DNA of 20,365 nt, from contig JAHKKQ010000019.1 of the NCBI GenBank assembly GCA_020027805.1, positions 1 through 20,365 of the forward strand. Reading direction: 5' to 3'. Numbering within the stretch: position 1 is the first letter of the stretch; the number at the start of each line of letters is the position of its first letter. Made by a program: the position numbers and the translations under genes. The notes beneath the pieces were generated by a model that worked only from the letters and a program-made list of their open reading frames with translations, did no database searches and was not told where the DNA came from. This document shows, piece by piece, positions 1 to 6,090 of the stretch. Source of the DNA: Candidatus Dadabacteria bacterium. Lineage in GTDB: Bacteria; Desulfobacterota_D; UBA1144; Nemesobacterales; UBA2774.

Positions 1-293
1 GGTTTGGCGAAGAGCTCGATATGAAAAAAATGTCGAAGCTCATGAATGAGGTAAAAAGGATAAGTCAGAATGTCGGCGGCTCCGCCTCGATATCGGATAA
101 CGAGTATAAGATATTTCAGGAAATCTATGAAGACGGTTATCCCATGAAAACCGTTTACCATTCACCGGACGGCGATAAGGTCTTCGTTGAGGAGATCGTT
201 ACTGTGAAGAAGCAGGATATACCCACGAGCGAATTTCAGCCCCCCGCCGGTTACGAGAAAATAACTTACCAGGACATCTTAAAGCAGCAGTGA
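1..293 (+). CDS. C-terminal part of a DUF4412-like protein (partial)
   Basis: The reading frame is open to the left edge (codons from base 3 give F-G-E-E-L-D before the first ATG at 21), so this is probably the 3' end of a longer gene rather than a 90-residue protein starting at 21. The visible part has a charged helical stretch, then a segment rich in beta-type residues, and a C-terminal motif SEFQPPAGYEKI. A closing 'F-x-P-P-A-G-Y' is typical of DUF4412 and related LolA-like periplasmic or outer-membrane proteins in Gram-negative bacteria; assignment to that family is inference from this motif alone. The gene converges on rplI with about 106 bp between them, and I see no convincing terminator in that gap. 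Function unknown. Confidence 0.6.
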   Translation, partial: FGEELDMKKMSKLMNEVKRISQNVGGSASISDNEYKIFQEIYEDGYPMKTVYHSPDGDKVFVEEIVTVKKQDIPTSEFQPPAGYEKITYQDILKQQ

Positions 294-399
294 GCTTGGG
301 CCGGATTGATACGTTTAGCCCGAACACATCTCGACGTGTCGTCGGCTATGCACGTTGTAATGCCGCACCATGGCCGCGGTACCGGATTTAAGCCCCGCT

Positions 400-849
400 C
401 TACTGACCTTCTTCGACGACTTCCACTTTGATGACCGCGGTTACGTCGTGGTGGAGCTTTACGGACACATCGTGCGTTCCGAGTGTTTTTATCGGGCCTG
501 CCAGGTCAATTTGCTTCCTCGAAACCTCGTACCCGAGCTCTCCGAGCGCGTCCGAAATGCTCTGGGAAGTCACCGAACCGAATATTTTTTCTTCTTCGCC
601 GACTTTGACCGGAATCTTAATCGCAACTCCGTCCAGCTTGGACGCGAATTTCTCCGCTTCCCCTTTGACCTTGTCTTCCTTTTTCCTTATGGCCCCGCTT
701 TTTTGCTCCCAGATTTTGATATTCCCCGGGGTTGCCGTTATAGCGAGCTTTCTCGGCAGAAGGAAGTTCCTGGCAAGGCCGTCCTTGACGTCCTTGATCT
801 CTCCCTGTCTGCCCATGGACTCAACATCGGAAATAAAAATCACTTTCAT
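400..849 (-). CDS. rplI: 50S ribosomal protein L9
   Basis: Ribosomal protein L9 binds 23S rRNA near the base of the L1 stalk and helps keep the reading frame. The 149-residue product has the family's standard length and layout. The N-terminal domain opens MKVIFISDVESMGRQGEI and continues with KDGLARNFLLPRKLA, the classic L9 signature; a charged connecting helix (about residues 45-75) follows, then a C-terminal domain ending in a Val/Glu-rich strand. The ATG at 849 is chosen over the longer open frame reaching 1008 because it begins at the family's normal first residue and has a GGAGG ribosome-binding site about 10 bases upstream. It is the last gene of rpsF-rpsR-rplI, a very common order. A GC-rich hairpin lies in the 74-bp gap after rpsR. 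Confidence 0.97.
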   Translation of the reverse strand: MKVIFISDVESMGRQGEIKDVKDGLARNFLLPRKLAITATPGNIKIWEQKSGAIRKKEDKVKGEAEKFASKLDGVAIKIPVKVGEEEKIFGSVTSQSISDALGELGYEVSRKQIDLAGPIKTLGTHDVSVKLHHDVTAVIKVEVVEEGQ

Positions 850-873
850 AGTTGTGTGAACCTCCGAAACTTC

Positions 874-890
874 CCGCCGGAGACCGGCGG
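874..890 (-). other. GC-rich hairpin between rpsR and rplI
   Basis: A perfect 7-bp inverted repeat CCGCCGG-TCT-CCGGCGG (read on the minus strand) sits in the rpsR-rplI gap, about 25 bases before the rplI start and just upstream of its GGAGG site. No run of T follows, so it is not a standard terminator. It may act as an mRNA stability or processing element, or tune rplI translation; this is inference. Confidence 0.45.
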
Positions 891-923
891 TATCGAATAT
901 GTAAACTGTGTCCCCCGAGACTA

Positions 924-1160
924 TTAATGGAGGACTGTGTAAGGCAGCAAGGCCATGAAGCGCGCTCTTTTTATCGCGGCCGCAAGCTCTCTCTGGCATC
1001 CTGCGCACAGGCCCGAATTCCTTCTGGGGACGATCTTCTTCCTGTCCGATATATACCTCGACAGCATGTCGACGTTTTTATAATCCATCTCAATCGACTC
1101 GGTGCAGAATCTGCATACCTTCTTTTTAGCAAAATATTTTTTATCTCGCGGTGATTCCAT
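924..1160 (-). CDS. rpsR: 30S ribosomal protein S18 (four-cysteine form)
   Basis: S18 binds the 30S platform as a heterodimer with S6. The 78-residue protein has the family core: DYKNVDMLSRYISDRKKI in the middle and AAIKRARFMALLPYT at the C-terminus. Two Cys pairs, C16-x2-C19 and C52-x2-C55, give a potential zinc-ribbon site, so this is a cysteine-rich ('C+') version; many bacteria have lost these residues. The ATG at 1158-1160 has AGGAG upstream. It overlaps the annotated rpsF frame by 20 bp. In the neighbouring frame the upstream tail ends at TGA 1160-1162 and forms a TGATG overlap with this start, the usual sign of translational coupling between rpsF and rpsR. Confidence 0.96.
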   Translation of the reverse strand: MESPRDKKYFAKKKVCRFCTESIEMDYKNVDMLSRYISDRKKIVPRRNSGLCAGCQRELAAAIKRARFMALLPYTVLH

Positions 1161-1521
1161 CAGCTCTCTCCTTCTGTCTCGGCAGCGGCTTCGGCAGGCT
1201 CGTTTTGGCTTTTGCTCTCGGCACCAGCTTCGGCAGGCTCGCTTTGACTTTTGCTCTCGGTACCAGCTTCGGCAGGCTCGCTTTGACTTTTGCTCTCGGT
1301 ACCAGCTTCGCCGTGAAAATAATTATGTAATACAGGCCCCTAGAGTAATCTTTTATCTCGTATGCGAGCTCCCTCTGCGCCCACTTGTCGGACTTGATGA
1401 TCACTGCTTCGTGGGCCGAAAGCGCCTCGTTCAGCTTCTGCTGTATTTTTGAAAGCTCCTCTTCCTTTATATCGGGTCTAACGACATAAAGGGTCTCGTA
1501 ATACTTTGGCTTGATTGCCAT
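1141..1521 (-). CDS. rpsF: 30S ribosomal protein S6, internally deleted and frameshifted
   Basis: S6 is a 16S rRNA-binding protein that pairs with S18. Residues 1-71 are a clear S6 N-terminal portion: YYETLYVVRPD (beta 1), a helix, then WAQRELAYEIKDYSRGLYYIIIF (beta 2-3; written here only as landmarks WAQRELAYEI and GLYYIIIF). The normal second helix and last strand, roughly 30 residues, are absent. From K72 the frame instead reads three basic repeats of the type KLVPRAKVKASLP. Shifting one base back (codons from 1309) turns the same DNA into acidic repeats EAGTESKSQSEPA, free of stops for 49 codons, ending at TGA 1160-1162 exactly at the rpsR start. Acidic tails are usual for S6. The expected protein therefore had an S6 core plus acidic tail, and a deletion has fused core to tail out of frame. 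Start ATG at 1521 has AGGAGG 10 bases upstream. A real mutation and an assembly collapse at the repeat are both possible. Confidence 0.9.
   Translation of the reverse strand: MAIKPKYYETLYVVRPDIKEEELSKIQQKLNEALSAHEAVIIKSDKWAQRELAYEIKDYSRGLYYIIIFTAKLVPRAKVKASLPKLVPRAKVKASLPKLVPRAKAKTSLPKPLPRQKERADGITAR
1186..1302 (-). repeat. 39-bp tandem repeat in the 3' part of rpsF
   Basis: Three direct copies of a 39-bp unit lie at 1186-1224, 1225-1263 and 1264-1302, with the first 8 bases of a fourth at 1303-1310. Copies two and three are identical; copy one differs at four positions, one of which (the first A of the AGT/AGC Ser codon area) and the rest fit tail-coding drift. Unit length is a multiple of three, so copy number can vary without shifting frame. 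In the frame that ends at the rpsR start each unit encodes EAGTESKSQSEPA; in the current rpsF frame it encodes KLVPRAKVKASLP. Confidence 0.95.
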
Positions 1522-1535
1522 ATATGATTAACCTC

Positions 1536-1586
1536 CTGTCTCGGTCTATGCGGCCCCGGGACGATTGCTCTGTCCCCGGACGACAG
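1536..1586 (-). promoter_or_regulatory. Structured rpsF leader, candidate S6:S18 autoregulatory element
   Basis: In the leader between the predicted promoter and the rpsF start, CTGTC (minus strand, 1586-1582) can pair with GACAG (1540-1536). An inner stem pairs GGGAC with GTCCC plus two further G-C pairs around one bulged base (1572-1579 with 1556-1562). The 3' side between the stems is a long bulge with two CCG triplets (around 1551-1553 and 1542-1545). The outer stem overlaps the edge of the AGGAGG ribosome-binding site (1532-1537). Leaders that mimic the 16S site and bind S6:S18 through a CCG-containing 3' bulge are known upstream of rpsF in many bacteria. The match here is by eye and unscored. 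Confidence 0.4.
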
Positions 1587-1605
1587 TGTATTTTTGAAAC
1601 TGTAT

Positions 1606-1633
1606 ATTCTACCTGTAATATTCGATTTGTGAA
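1606..1633 (-). promoter_or_regulatory. Probable promoter for rpsF-rpsR-rplI
   Basis: On the minus strand, TTCACA (1633-1628) and TAGAAT (1611-1606) are separated by 16 bp; each matches the sigma-70 consensus at five of six positions. Transcription would start near 1599, giving a leader of about 78 nt that contains the paired region before the rpsF start. Confidence 0.55.
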
Positions 1634-1693
1634 TTATCTCGTGAACTATTTGATATCATTCATAAATTTATACAGCACAGTCCCGCTCCCCCA

Positions 1694-3733
1694 TTAAATA
1701 AGCAGCGGTGCTATTACGACTGAAACTATCGACATTAGCTTGATAAGGATATTCATCGCAGGCCCCGATGTGTCCTTGAAAGGATCGCCCACCGTATCTC
1801 CCACTACCGCGGCCTTGTGGGCATCGGATCCCTTCCCTCCCAGGTTGCCTTCCTCGATATATTTCTTGGCGTTGTCCCAGGCGCCTCCCGAATTGGCCAT
1901 CATCAGCGCGAGGACTACTCCCGTGACTATGGACCCGGCGAGGAAACCTCCGAGCCCCTCCGCCCCTAGTATGAGTCCTATGACTATCGGTGCGAGTATG
2001 GCGATTACTCCCGGAACGATCATCTCCTTTAGCGCGGCATCGGTGCTGATCCCCACGCATGTGGCGTAATCAGCCTTTGACTGCCCCTCCAGAAGGCCCG
2101 ATATATCACGGAACTGCCTCCTCACCTCTTCGACCATCTTTTGAGCCGTCCTCCCGACCGCTCCCATCGTAAGCGCCGCGAGCAGGAAGGGCACAGCGCC
2201 GCCGAGCATCAGTCCCGTGACCACGTGGCTCCTTGTCAGGTCTATCGACTCGAGTCCGACTGCTTTCGTGAATGCCGCGAAAAGCGCGAGAGCGGCGAGA
2301 GCGGCCGATCCTATCGCGAAACCTTTTCCGATAGCGGCCGTCGTGTTCCCGAGCGAATCGAGCTTGTCCGTAATTTTTCTTACCTCGTGGCCGAGCCCCG
2401 ACATCTCCGTTATACCGCCGGCGTTGTCTGCTACGGGGCCGTAAGCGTCTACGGACATGGTGATCCCGATCGTGGCAAGCATGCTTACCGAGGCTATGCC
2501 GATGCCGTAGAGTCCCGCGAACGAATACGAAAGCCCTATAGCGACCGCAATTGCGATCACGGGAAGAACAGTGCTAATCATGCCGACCGACAATCCTTGT
2601 ATAATATTTGTCGCGACGCCCGTCTGGGAGGCTTCGGCGATCTTTATGACCGGGGCTCCCGACGTGTAGTATTCTGTAAGCAATCCGATGGCGATACCGG
2701 CCAGGAGACCGAGCACACATGCGAGCCAGATCCATAGTATGTTGTTTATGCCGTCGACCAGGCCTACTATAAGCAGGACGATTAACGAGGCCGCAAGATA
2801 AATACCCCCCGTGTAGAAAGTCGCCCTCCTCAGGATCAGCTGGGGTTCGAGGTCCTTCATCCATTCGACGCTTTTGGCCCCTATTATCGACGAGAAGCTC
2901 CCTATTGCGATGAGAATGATCGGCAGAGCCATCAGGGCGATTTCGTTTTTTCCGCTGCTCGCCGCGATTACTATGGTCGCGACGACGGCGCCGACGTAGG
3001 ATTCGAACAAGTCTGCTCCCATGCCCGCTACGTCCCCCACGTTGTCTCCTACGTTGTCGGCGATTGTGGCGGGGTTCCTCGGGTCGTCTTCCGGGATGCC
3101 GGTTTCGATTTTACCGACCAGGTCTGCGCCTACATCGGCTCCTTTGGTAAATATACCTCCCCCTATCCTGGCGAAGAGGGCGACGGAGCTTGCGCCCATC
3201 GCGAAGCCGCCTATAATCGATCCGAATTTCTCCGCAAAAAGTACTAGACCCTGAGCGTCTTCCGGGTTCGAGGGGAGCCCGATACCCAGCGTGAAAGCTA
3301 TCGAAAGGCCGAGTAGTCCTATGCCCGCGACAGAAAGCCCCATAACGTTCCCTCCCTTGAACGCGACCGACAGGGCTTTCCCCTGTCCTTCGGTCGCAGC
3401 CGCGTGGGCCGTTCTAACGTTGGCTTTCGTCGCCGCCTTCATTCCGAAAAACCCGGCTGTCAGTGAGCAGACCGCCCCTCCGACGTATGCGATCGCGGTG
3501 TTCAGGTTGATAAATATCGCGAGGAGCGCGAAAACGATAATTACGAATATGCCGATAATCCGGTATTCACGGCTTAAAAATACCATCGCACCTTCGGAAA
3601 TCGCCTGAGCGATCTCCTTCATCTTGTCGTTACCTTCGGGAAGGGACTTTATCTCCCTGTACACCAAAAAGGCATATATCAATACTACCACTCCCACTGC
3701 TATCCCTAAGACGGCTGCTATGAATTCTCCCAT
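1694..3733 (-). CDS. hppA: Membrane-bound ion-translocating pyrophosphatase, K+-dependent, probably Na+-type
   Basis: This integral membrane enzyme hydrolyses pyrophosphate and pumps Na+ or H+ across the cytoplasmic membrane. The 679-residue length and some 15-16 hydrophobic segments fit the family. The substrate-binding loop is intact: GGGIFTKGADVGADLVGK at about 191-208 and the Asp-rich IADNVGDNVGDVAGMGAD at 224-241, with late-domain motifs DAYGPVADNAGG (429-440) and GGAWDNAKKYIE near the C-terminus. GNTTAAIGKG (462-471) has Ala-466 and Gly-469 where K+-independent enzymes carry Lys and Thr, so K+ dependence is expected. The ion-gate glutamate is in DLFESY (E244), the position seen in Na+-pumping members; plant-type H+ pumps have it one helical turn later. 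Ion choice is inferred from this. ATG at 3733 has AGGAG about 10 bases upstream. It follows pth by 20 bp and so is likely the last gene of prs-rplY-pth-hppA; PRPP use and macromolecule synthesis release the pyrophosphate it consumes. Confidence 0.96.
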   Translation of the reverse strand: MGEFIAAVLGIAVGVVVLIYAFLVYREIKSLPEGNDKMKEIAQAISEGAMVFLSREYRIIGIFVIIVFALLAIFINLNTAIAYVGGAVCSLTAGFFGMKAATKANVRTAHAAATEGQGKALSVAFKGGNVMGLSVAGIGLLGLSIAFTLGIGLPSNPEDAQGLVLFAEKFGSIIGGFAMGASSVALFARIGGGIFTKGADVGADLVGKIETGIPEDDPRNPATIADNVGDNVGDVAGMGADLFESYVGAVVATIVIAASSGKNEIALMALPIILIAIGSFSSIIGAKSVEWMKDLEPQLILRRATFYTGGIYLAASLIVLLIVGLVDGINNILWIWLACVLGLLAGIAIGLLTEYYTSGAPVIKIAEASQTGVATNIIQGLSVGMISTVLPVIAIAVAIGLSYSFAGLYGIGIASVSMLATIGITMSVDAYGPVADNAGGITEMSGLGHEVRKITDKLDSLGNTTAAIGKGFAIGSAALAALALFAAFTKAVGLESIDLTRSHVVTGLMLGGAVPFLLAALTMGAVGRTAQKMVEEVRRQFRDISGLLEGQSKADYATCVGISTDAALKEMIVPGVIAILAPIVIGLILGAEGLGGFLAGSIVTGVVLALMMANSGGAWDNAKKYIEEGNLGGKGSDAHKAAVVGDTVGDPFKDTSGPAMNILIKLMSIVSVVIAPLLI

Positions 3734-3753
3734 TTTATCGTGTCTCCTTTCGA

Positions 3754-4356
3754 CTATTCCTGGTTCGGTTGACCGGCGCTCTCTTCACTCTCGGGCCTGA
3801 CGTTGTATTTGTTCATCGCTTTTTGGAGTCCGTGCCGAATGATTTCCAAAACCGCGTCAGCCGCTCTTAGTAAAGATTCGCGTACGAGTTCGCTTTCTTC
3901 TTTGTTGAATTTGGTCAGGACGTGAGAGACTGTGCCTTTTTTCTCTCTGGGTTTACCGATGCCTATCCTGACCCGAATGAAATCTCCGCTCCCCAGCTCT
4001 CCCATTACCGACTTTAATCCTTTGTGTCCGGCGCTGCCCCCTCCCGCCTTAATCCTTACGGTGCCTGTCGGGAGGTCGAGCTCGTCGTGTATGATGATAA
4101 TATTTTCTGCCGGGATGTGATAGAAGCTGGCTGCGGATGAAACCGATTCTCCGCTCCGGTTCATATAAGTTTCCGGTTTCAGCAGAATCAGTTTGTCGTT
4201 GTTAAAAGTCCCTTCCCCGTATACGCCGCTGAATTTTTTCTTTTTTAAATCGATTCCGGCCCTTTTCCCTATTTCGTCCACGGTCAGAAAGCCGAGGTTA
4301 TGCTTGGTGGAAGCGTATTCGCTTCCGGGATTTCCGAGGCCGGCCACCAATATCAT
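3754..4356 (-). CDS. pth: Peptidyl-tRNA hydrolase
   Basis: This cytoplasmic enzyme cleaves the ester bond of peptidyl-tRNAs that drop off ribosomes and so recycles tRNA. The 200-residue product carries the family's signatures: VAGLGNPGSEY at the N-terminus with Asn-9, the catalytic His-19 in TKHNLGF, KPETYMNRSGE with Asn-66, HDELDLPTG with Asp-91/Asp-94, and GGGSAGHKGLKS further on, followed by RVRIGIGKP. All expected catalytic residues are visible. The C-terminal 15 residues are a loose polar tail. The start ATG lies 6 bp after the rplY stop, without a strong ribosome-binding site, which suggests translational coupling to rplY. The rplY-pth pairing is widespread in bacteria. Confidence 0.97.
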   Translation of the reverse strand: MILVAGLGNPGSEYASTKHNLGFLTVDEIGKRAGIDLKKKKFSGVYGEGTFNNDKLILLKPETYMNRSGESVSSAASFYHIPAENIIIIHDELDLPTGTVRIKAGGGSAGHKGLKSVMGELGSGDFIRVRIGIGKPREKKGTVSHVLTKFNKEESELVRESLLRAADAVLEIIRHGLQKAMNKYNVRPESEESAGQPNQE

Positions 4357-4362
4357 GTCACG

Positions 4363-5019
4363 TTACTTCACTTCGCCGCCCTGTGCCTTCTCCTCGCCTT
4401 CGGCAGCTTTTTCCGGAGCTCCTTCCACTACGGCTGCCGGGGCCTCTACTTCCAGCTTCGGCGCCAATATCGTCACGATTGTCTCATCGTCGTCTTTTAA
4501 TATGTGAAAGTCCTCTGAAACTCTGAGCGCACTCACGTGGATGGAATGCCCTATGTCCAGGTCGGTCACGTCTATTTCGAACGAATTCGGGATGTCCTTC
4601 GGCAGGCATTCGACCGGGATATCGCGCAGTATCTCTTCCAGTATTCCCCCTTCCTTGATCCCCTTGGCCTTGCCTACTATCTTTACCGGGACGTTCACCG
4701 TTATCTTTTTATTGATGTCGAGGGCCTGAAAATCGAAATGTATAGGCTTACTCGTCAGGAAATCGTATTGGATTTCGCGCAGCAGCGACAGCTTCTTCAC
4801 TTCACTCGAATCGTCTTTATATCTGATTTCGAGAAGAGTGTTCTCACCCGCTTCTGTCGACAGGGCTTGCTTGAGCGCTACCGGGTTCACCGCTAACATT
4901 GTCGGCTCTGTCCCTTTTCCGTAAAGTACCGCAGGTATGTTACCCCCTTTCCTGACTTCTCTCGCCCCGCTTTTTCCGGGTCTCTTCCTGATTGATACTT
5001 CCAAAGTATTCTGTGCCAT
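4363..5019 (-). CDS. rplY: 50S ribosomal protein L25/Ctc family (two-domain)
   Basis: L25 binds 5S rRNA in the central protuberance. At 218 residues this is the long TL5/Ctc form. An N-terminal L25 domain spans about 1-95 (landmarks KRPGKSGAREVRKGGNIPAV, YGKG, and LREIQYDFLTSKPIHFDF). A second beta-rich domain spans about 100-185 (VPVKIVGKAKGIKEGGIL, LPKDIPNSFEIDV, DLDIGHSIHV). A Glu/Ala-rich tail of about 30 residues follows. The long form is also linked to stress in some Gram-positives, but here the context is housekeeping. ATG at 5019 has AAGGAG about 9 bases upstream. It sits 21 bp after prs and 6 bp before pth, matching the common prs-rplY-pth order. Confidence 0.96.
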   Translation of the reverse strand: MAQNTLEVSIRKRPGKSGAREVRKGGNIPAVLYGKGTEPTMLAVNPVALKQALSTEAGENTLLEIRYKDDSSEVKKLSLLREIQYDFLTSKPIHFDFQALDINKKITVNVPVKIVGKAKGIKEGGILEEILRDIPVECLPKDIPNSFEIDVTDLDIGHSIHVSALRVSEDFHILKDDDETIVTILAPKLEVEAPAAVVEGAPEKAAEGEEKAQGGEVK

Positions 5020-5040
5020 TACTCGAGCTCCTTCTGTAGT

Positions 5041-5982
5041 TTAACTAAACAGGCTGCTGATCGATTCGCCTGTCGCAATTCTTTTTATCGCCTCTCCGAG
5101 GAGGTTGGATATGCTTATTACCTTTATTTTACTACACCCGGCAGCTTCCTCTGACGGGGCTATAGTATCTGTAATTATAACTTCCTCAAGGTCTGCGTTC
5201 TTTATCCTTTCTATCGCACTGCCCGAGAGAACTCCGTGCGTGCTGCAGAGCGCCACGCTTTTAGCCCCTTCCCTGATGAGGGCCTTGCCCGCCTGTATAG
5301 CGGTCCCCGCCGTGTCCACGAGGTCGTCGACCAGGAGCACGGCTTTCCCTTCGACGTCCCCTATTACGTTCATAATCTCTGCTTCGTTCGGATTGGGGCG
5401 TCTCTTGTCCGTCATTGCGAGGCCGGAGTCGAGGATTTTCGCATAAGACCTCGCCCTCTCCATTCCTCCCGCGTCCGGGGAAACGATAACCATGTCCTCA
5501 CCGCTAAATTTCTCTTTAATGTAACCGATGAAAACGGGCGCTGCATAAATATGGTCGACCGGGATGTTAAAAAACCCCTGTATCTGTCCGGCGTGCAGGT
5601 CTACCGTAACCACCCTGCTTATGCCGGCGGTCGTTATCAGGTCCGCGACGAGCTTGGCGGAAATGGGGGCGCGCGGCTGGACCTTGCGGTCCTGCCTGGC
5701 GTAACCGTAGTAAGGGATGACCGCGGTTATCGCCCTTGCGGACGCCCTCTTAAGCGCATCCGTGATTATCAGCAGCTCCATGATATGCTCGTTCGTCGGG
5801 GGACATGTAGACTGTATAACGAATACATGGGAGCCGCGTACGCTTTCCGATATTTCGACGAACACCTCCCCGTCGCTGAAACGCCTGACCTCGGACTTGC
5901 CGAGGGGGACGTCGAGGTACTTACAAACAGCTTTTGCGAGCGGGACGTTGGAAGTCCCGCAAAAAATCTTTGCGTTGTCCAT
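5041..5982 (-). CDS. prs: Ribose-phosphate pyrophosphokinase (PRPP synthase)
   Basis: This enzyme makes 5-phosphoribosyl diphosphate from ribose 5-phosphate and ATP, feeding purine, pyrimidine, NAD, histidine and tryptophan synthesis. The 313 residues match class I enzymes in length. Visible signatures are RRFSDGEVFVEI, the ATP-loop region YYGYARQDRKVQPRAPISAK, the divalent-metal and substrate region TVDLHAGQIQGFF, VVSPDAGGMERAR, and the PRPP-binding loop LLVDDLVDTAGT. It is the promoter-proximal gene of the prs-rplY-pth-hppA run. The start ATG at 5982 matches the family's N-terminus; only a weak GTGAGAT precedes it. The 5' leader contains a perfect inverted repeat, noted separately. Confidence 0.97.
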   Translation of the reverse strand: MDNAKIFCGTSNVPLAKAVCKYLDVPLGKSEVRRFSDGEVFVEISESVRGSHVFVIQSTCPPTNEHIMELLIITDALKRASARAITAVIPYYGYARQDRKVQPRAPISAKLVADLITTAGISRVVTVDLHAGQIQGFFNIPVDHIYAAPVFIGYIKEKFSGEDMVIVSPDAGGMERARSYAKILDSGLAMTDKRRPNPNEAEIMNVIGDVEGKAVLLVDDLVDTAGTAIQAGKALIREGAKSVALCSTHGVLSGSAIERIKNADLEEVIITDTIAPSEEAAGCSKIKVISISNLLGEAIKRIATGESISSLFS

Positions 5983-5988
5983 TTGATC

Positions 5989-6002
5989 TCACATGAATGT
6001 GA
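5989..6002. promoter_or_regulatory. Inverted repeat TCACAT-GA-ATGTGA in the prs leader
   Basis: A perfect 6+2+6 inverted repeat lies 6 bases upstream of the prs start codon, in the predicted 5' leader and over the position of the ribosome-binding site. With only a two-base centre it cannot form a good RNA hairpin unless the innermost pairs open, so a protein operator is the more natural reading. No regulator can be named. Confidence 0.4.
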
Positions 6003-6033
6003 TAGAGCGCAATGCCCGAAATTAAAACAAGGT

Positions 6034-6061
6034 ATTATAAAATAGATAACCGATAATTCAA
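6034..6061 (-). promoter_or_regulatory. Probable promoter for prs-rplY-pth-hppA
   Basis: On the minus strand TTGAAT (6061-6056) and a perfect TATAAT (6039-6034) are 16 bp apart. The predicted start is near 6027, leaving about 45 nt of leader that includes the inverted repeat at 5989-6002. It lies in the intergenic region divergent from the PPOX-family gene. Confidence 0.65.
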
Positions 6062-6090
6062 GTTTAGGCCCCGGGCCGGGACACGCCGGT

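Noticed and set aside
370..927. Long plus-strand open frame (185 codons) opposite rplI
   Set aside because: It lies antisense to a complete L9 gene and its translation shows no recognisable family; it is a shadow of the GC-rich coding strand.
850..1008. Upstream extension of rplI to an ATG at 1008
   Set aside because: It would overlap rpsR and add 53 residues that no L9 has; the ATG at 849 has a good ribosome-binding site.
1186..1310. CRISPR array
   Set aside because: The copies are directly adjacent with no spacers, the unit has no dyad, and they lie in a coding sequence.
1102..1452. Plus-strand frame with repeated RQARFDFCSRYQL units
   Set aside because: It is the reverse reading of the 39-bp rpsF repeat and covers rpsR and rpsF antisense; the repetition comes from the DNA repeat.
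2141..2737. 198-codon plus-strand frame inside hppA
   Set aside because: Antisense to conserved pyrophosphatase sequence, with a translation dominated by Arg, Ser and Gly as expected for a shadow frame.
5236..6045. 269-codon plus-strand frame opposite prs
   Set aside because: It covers conserved prs sequence antisense and resembles no protein family.
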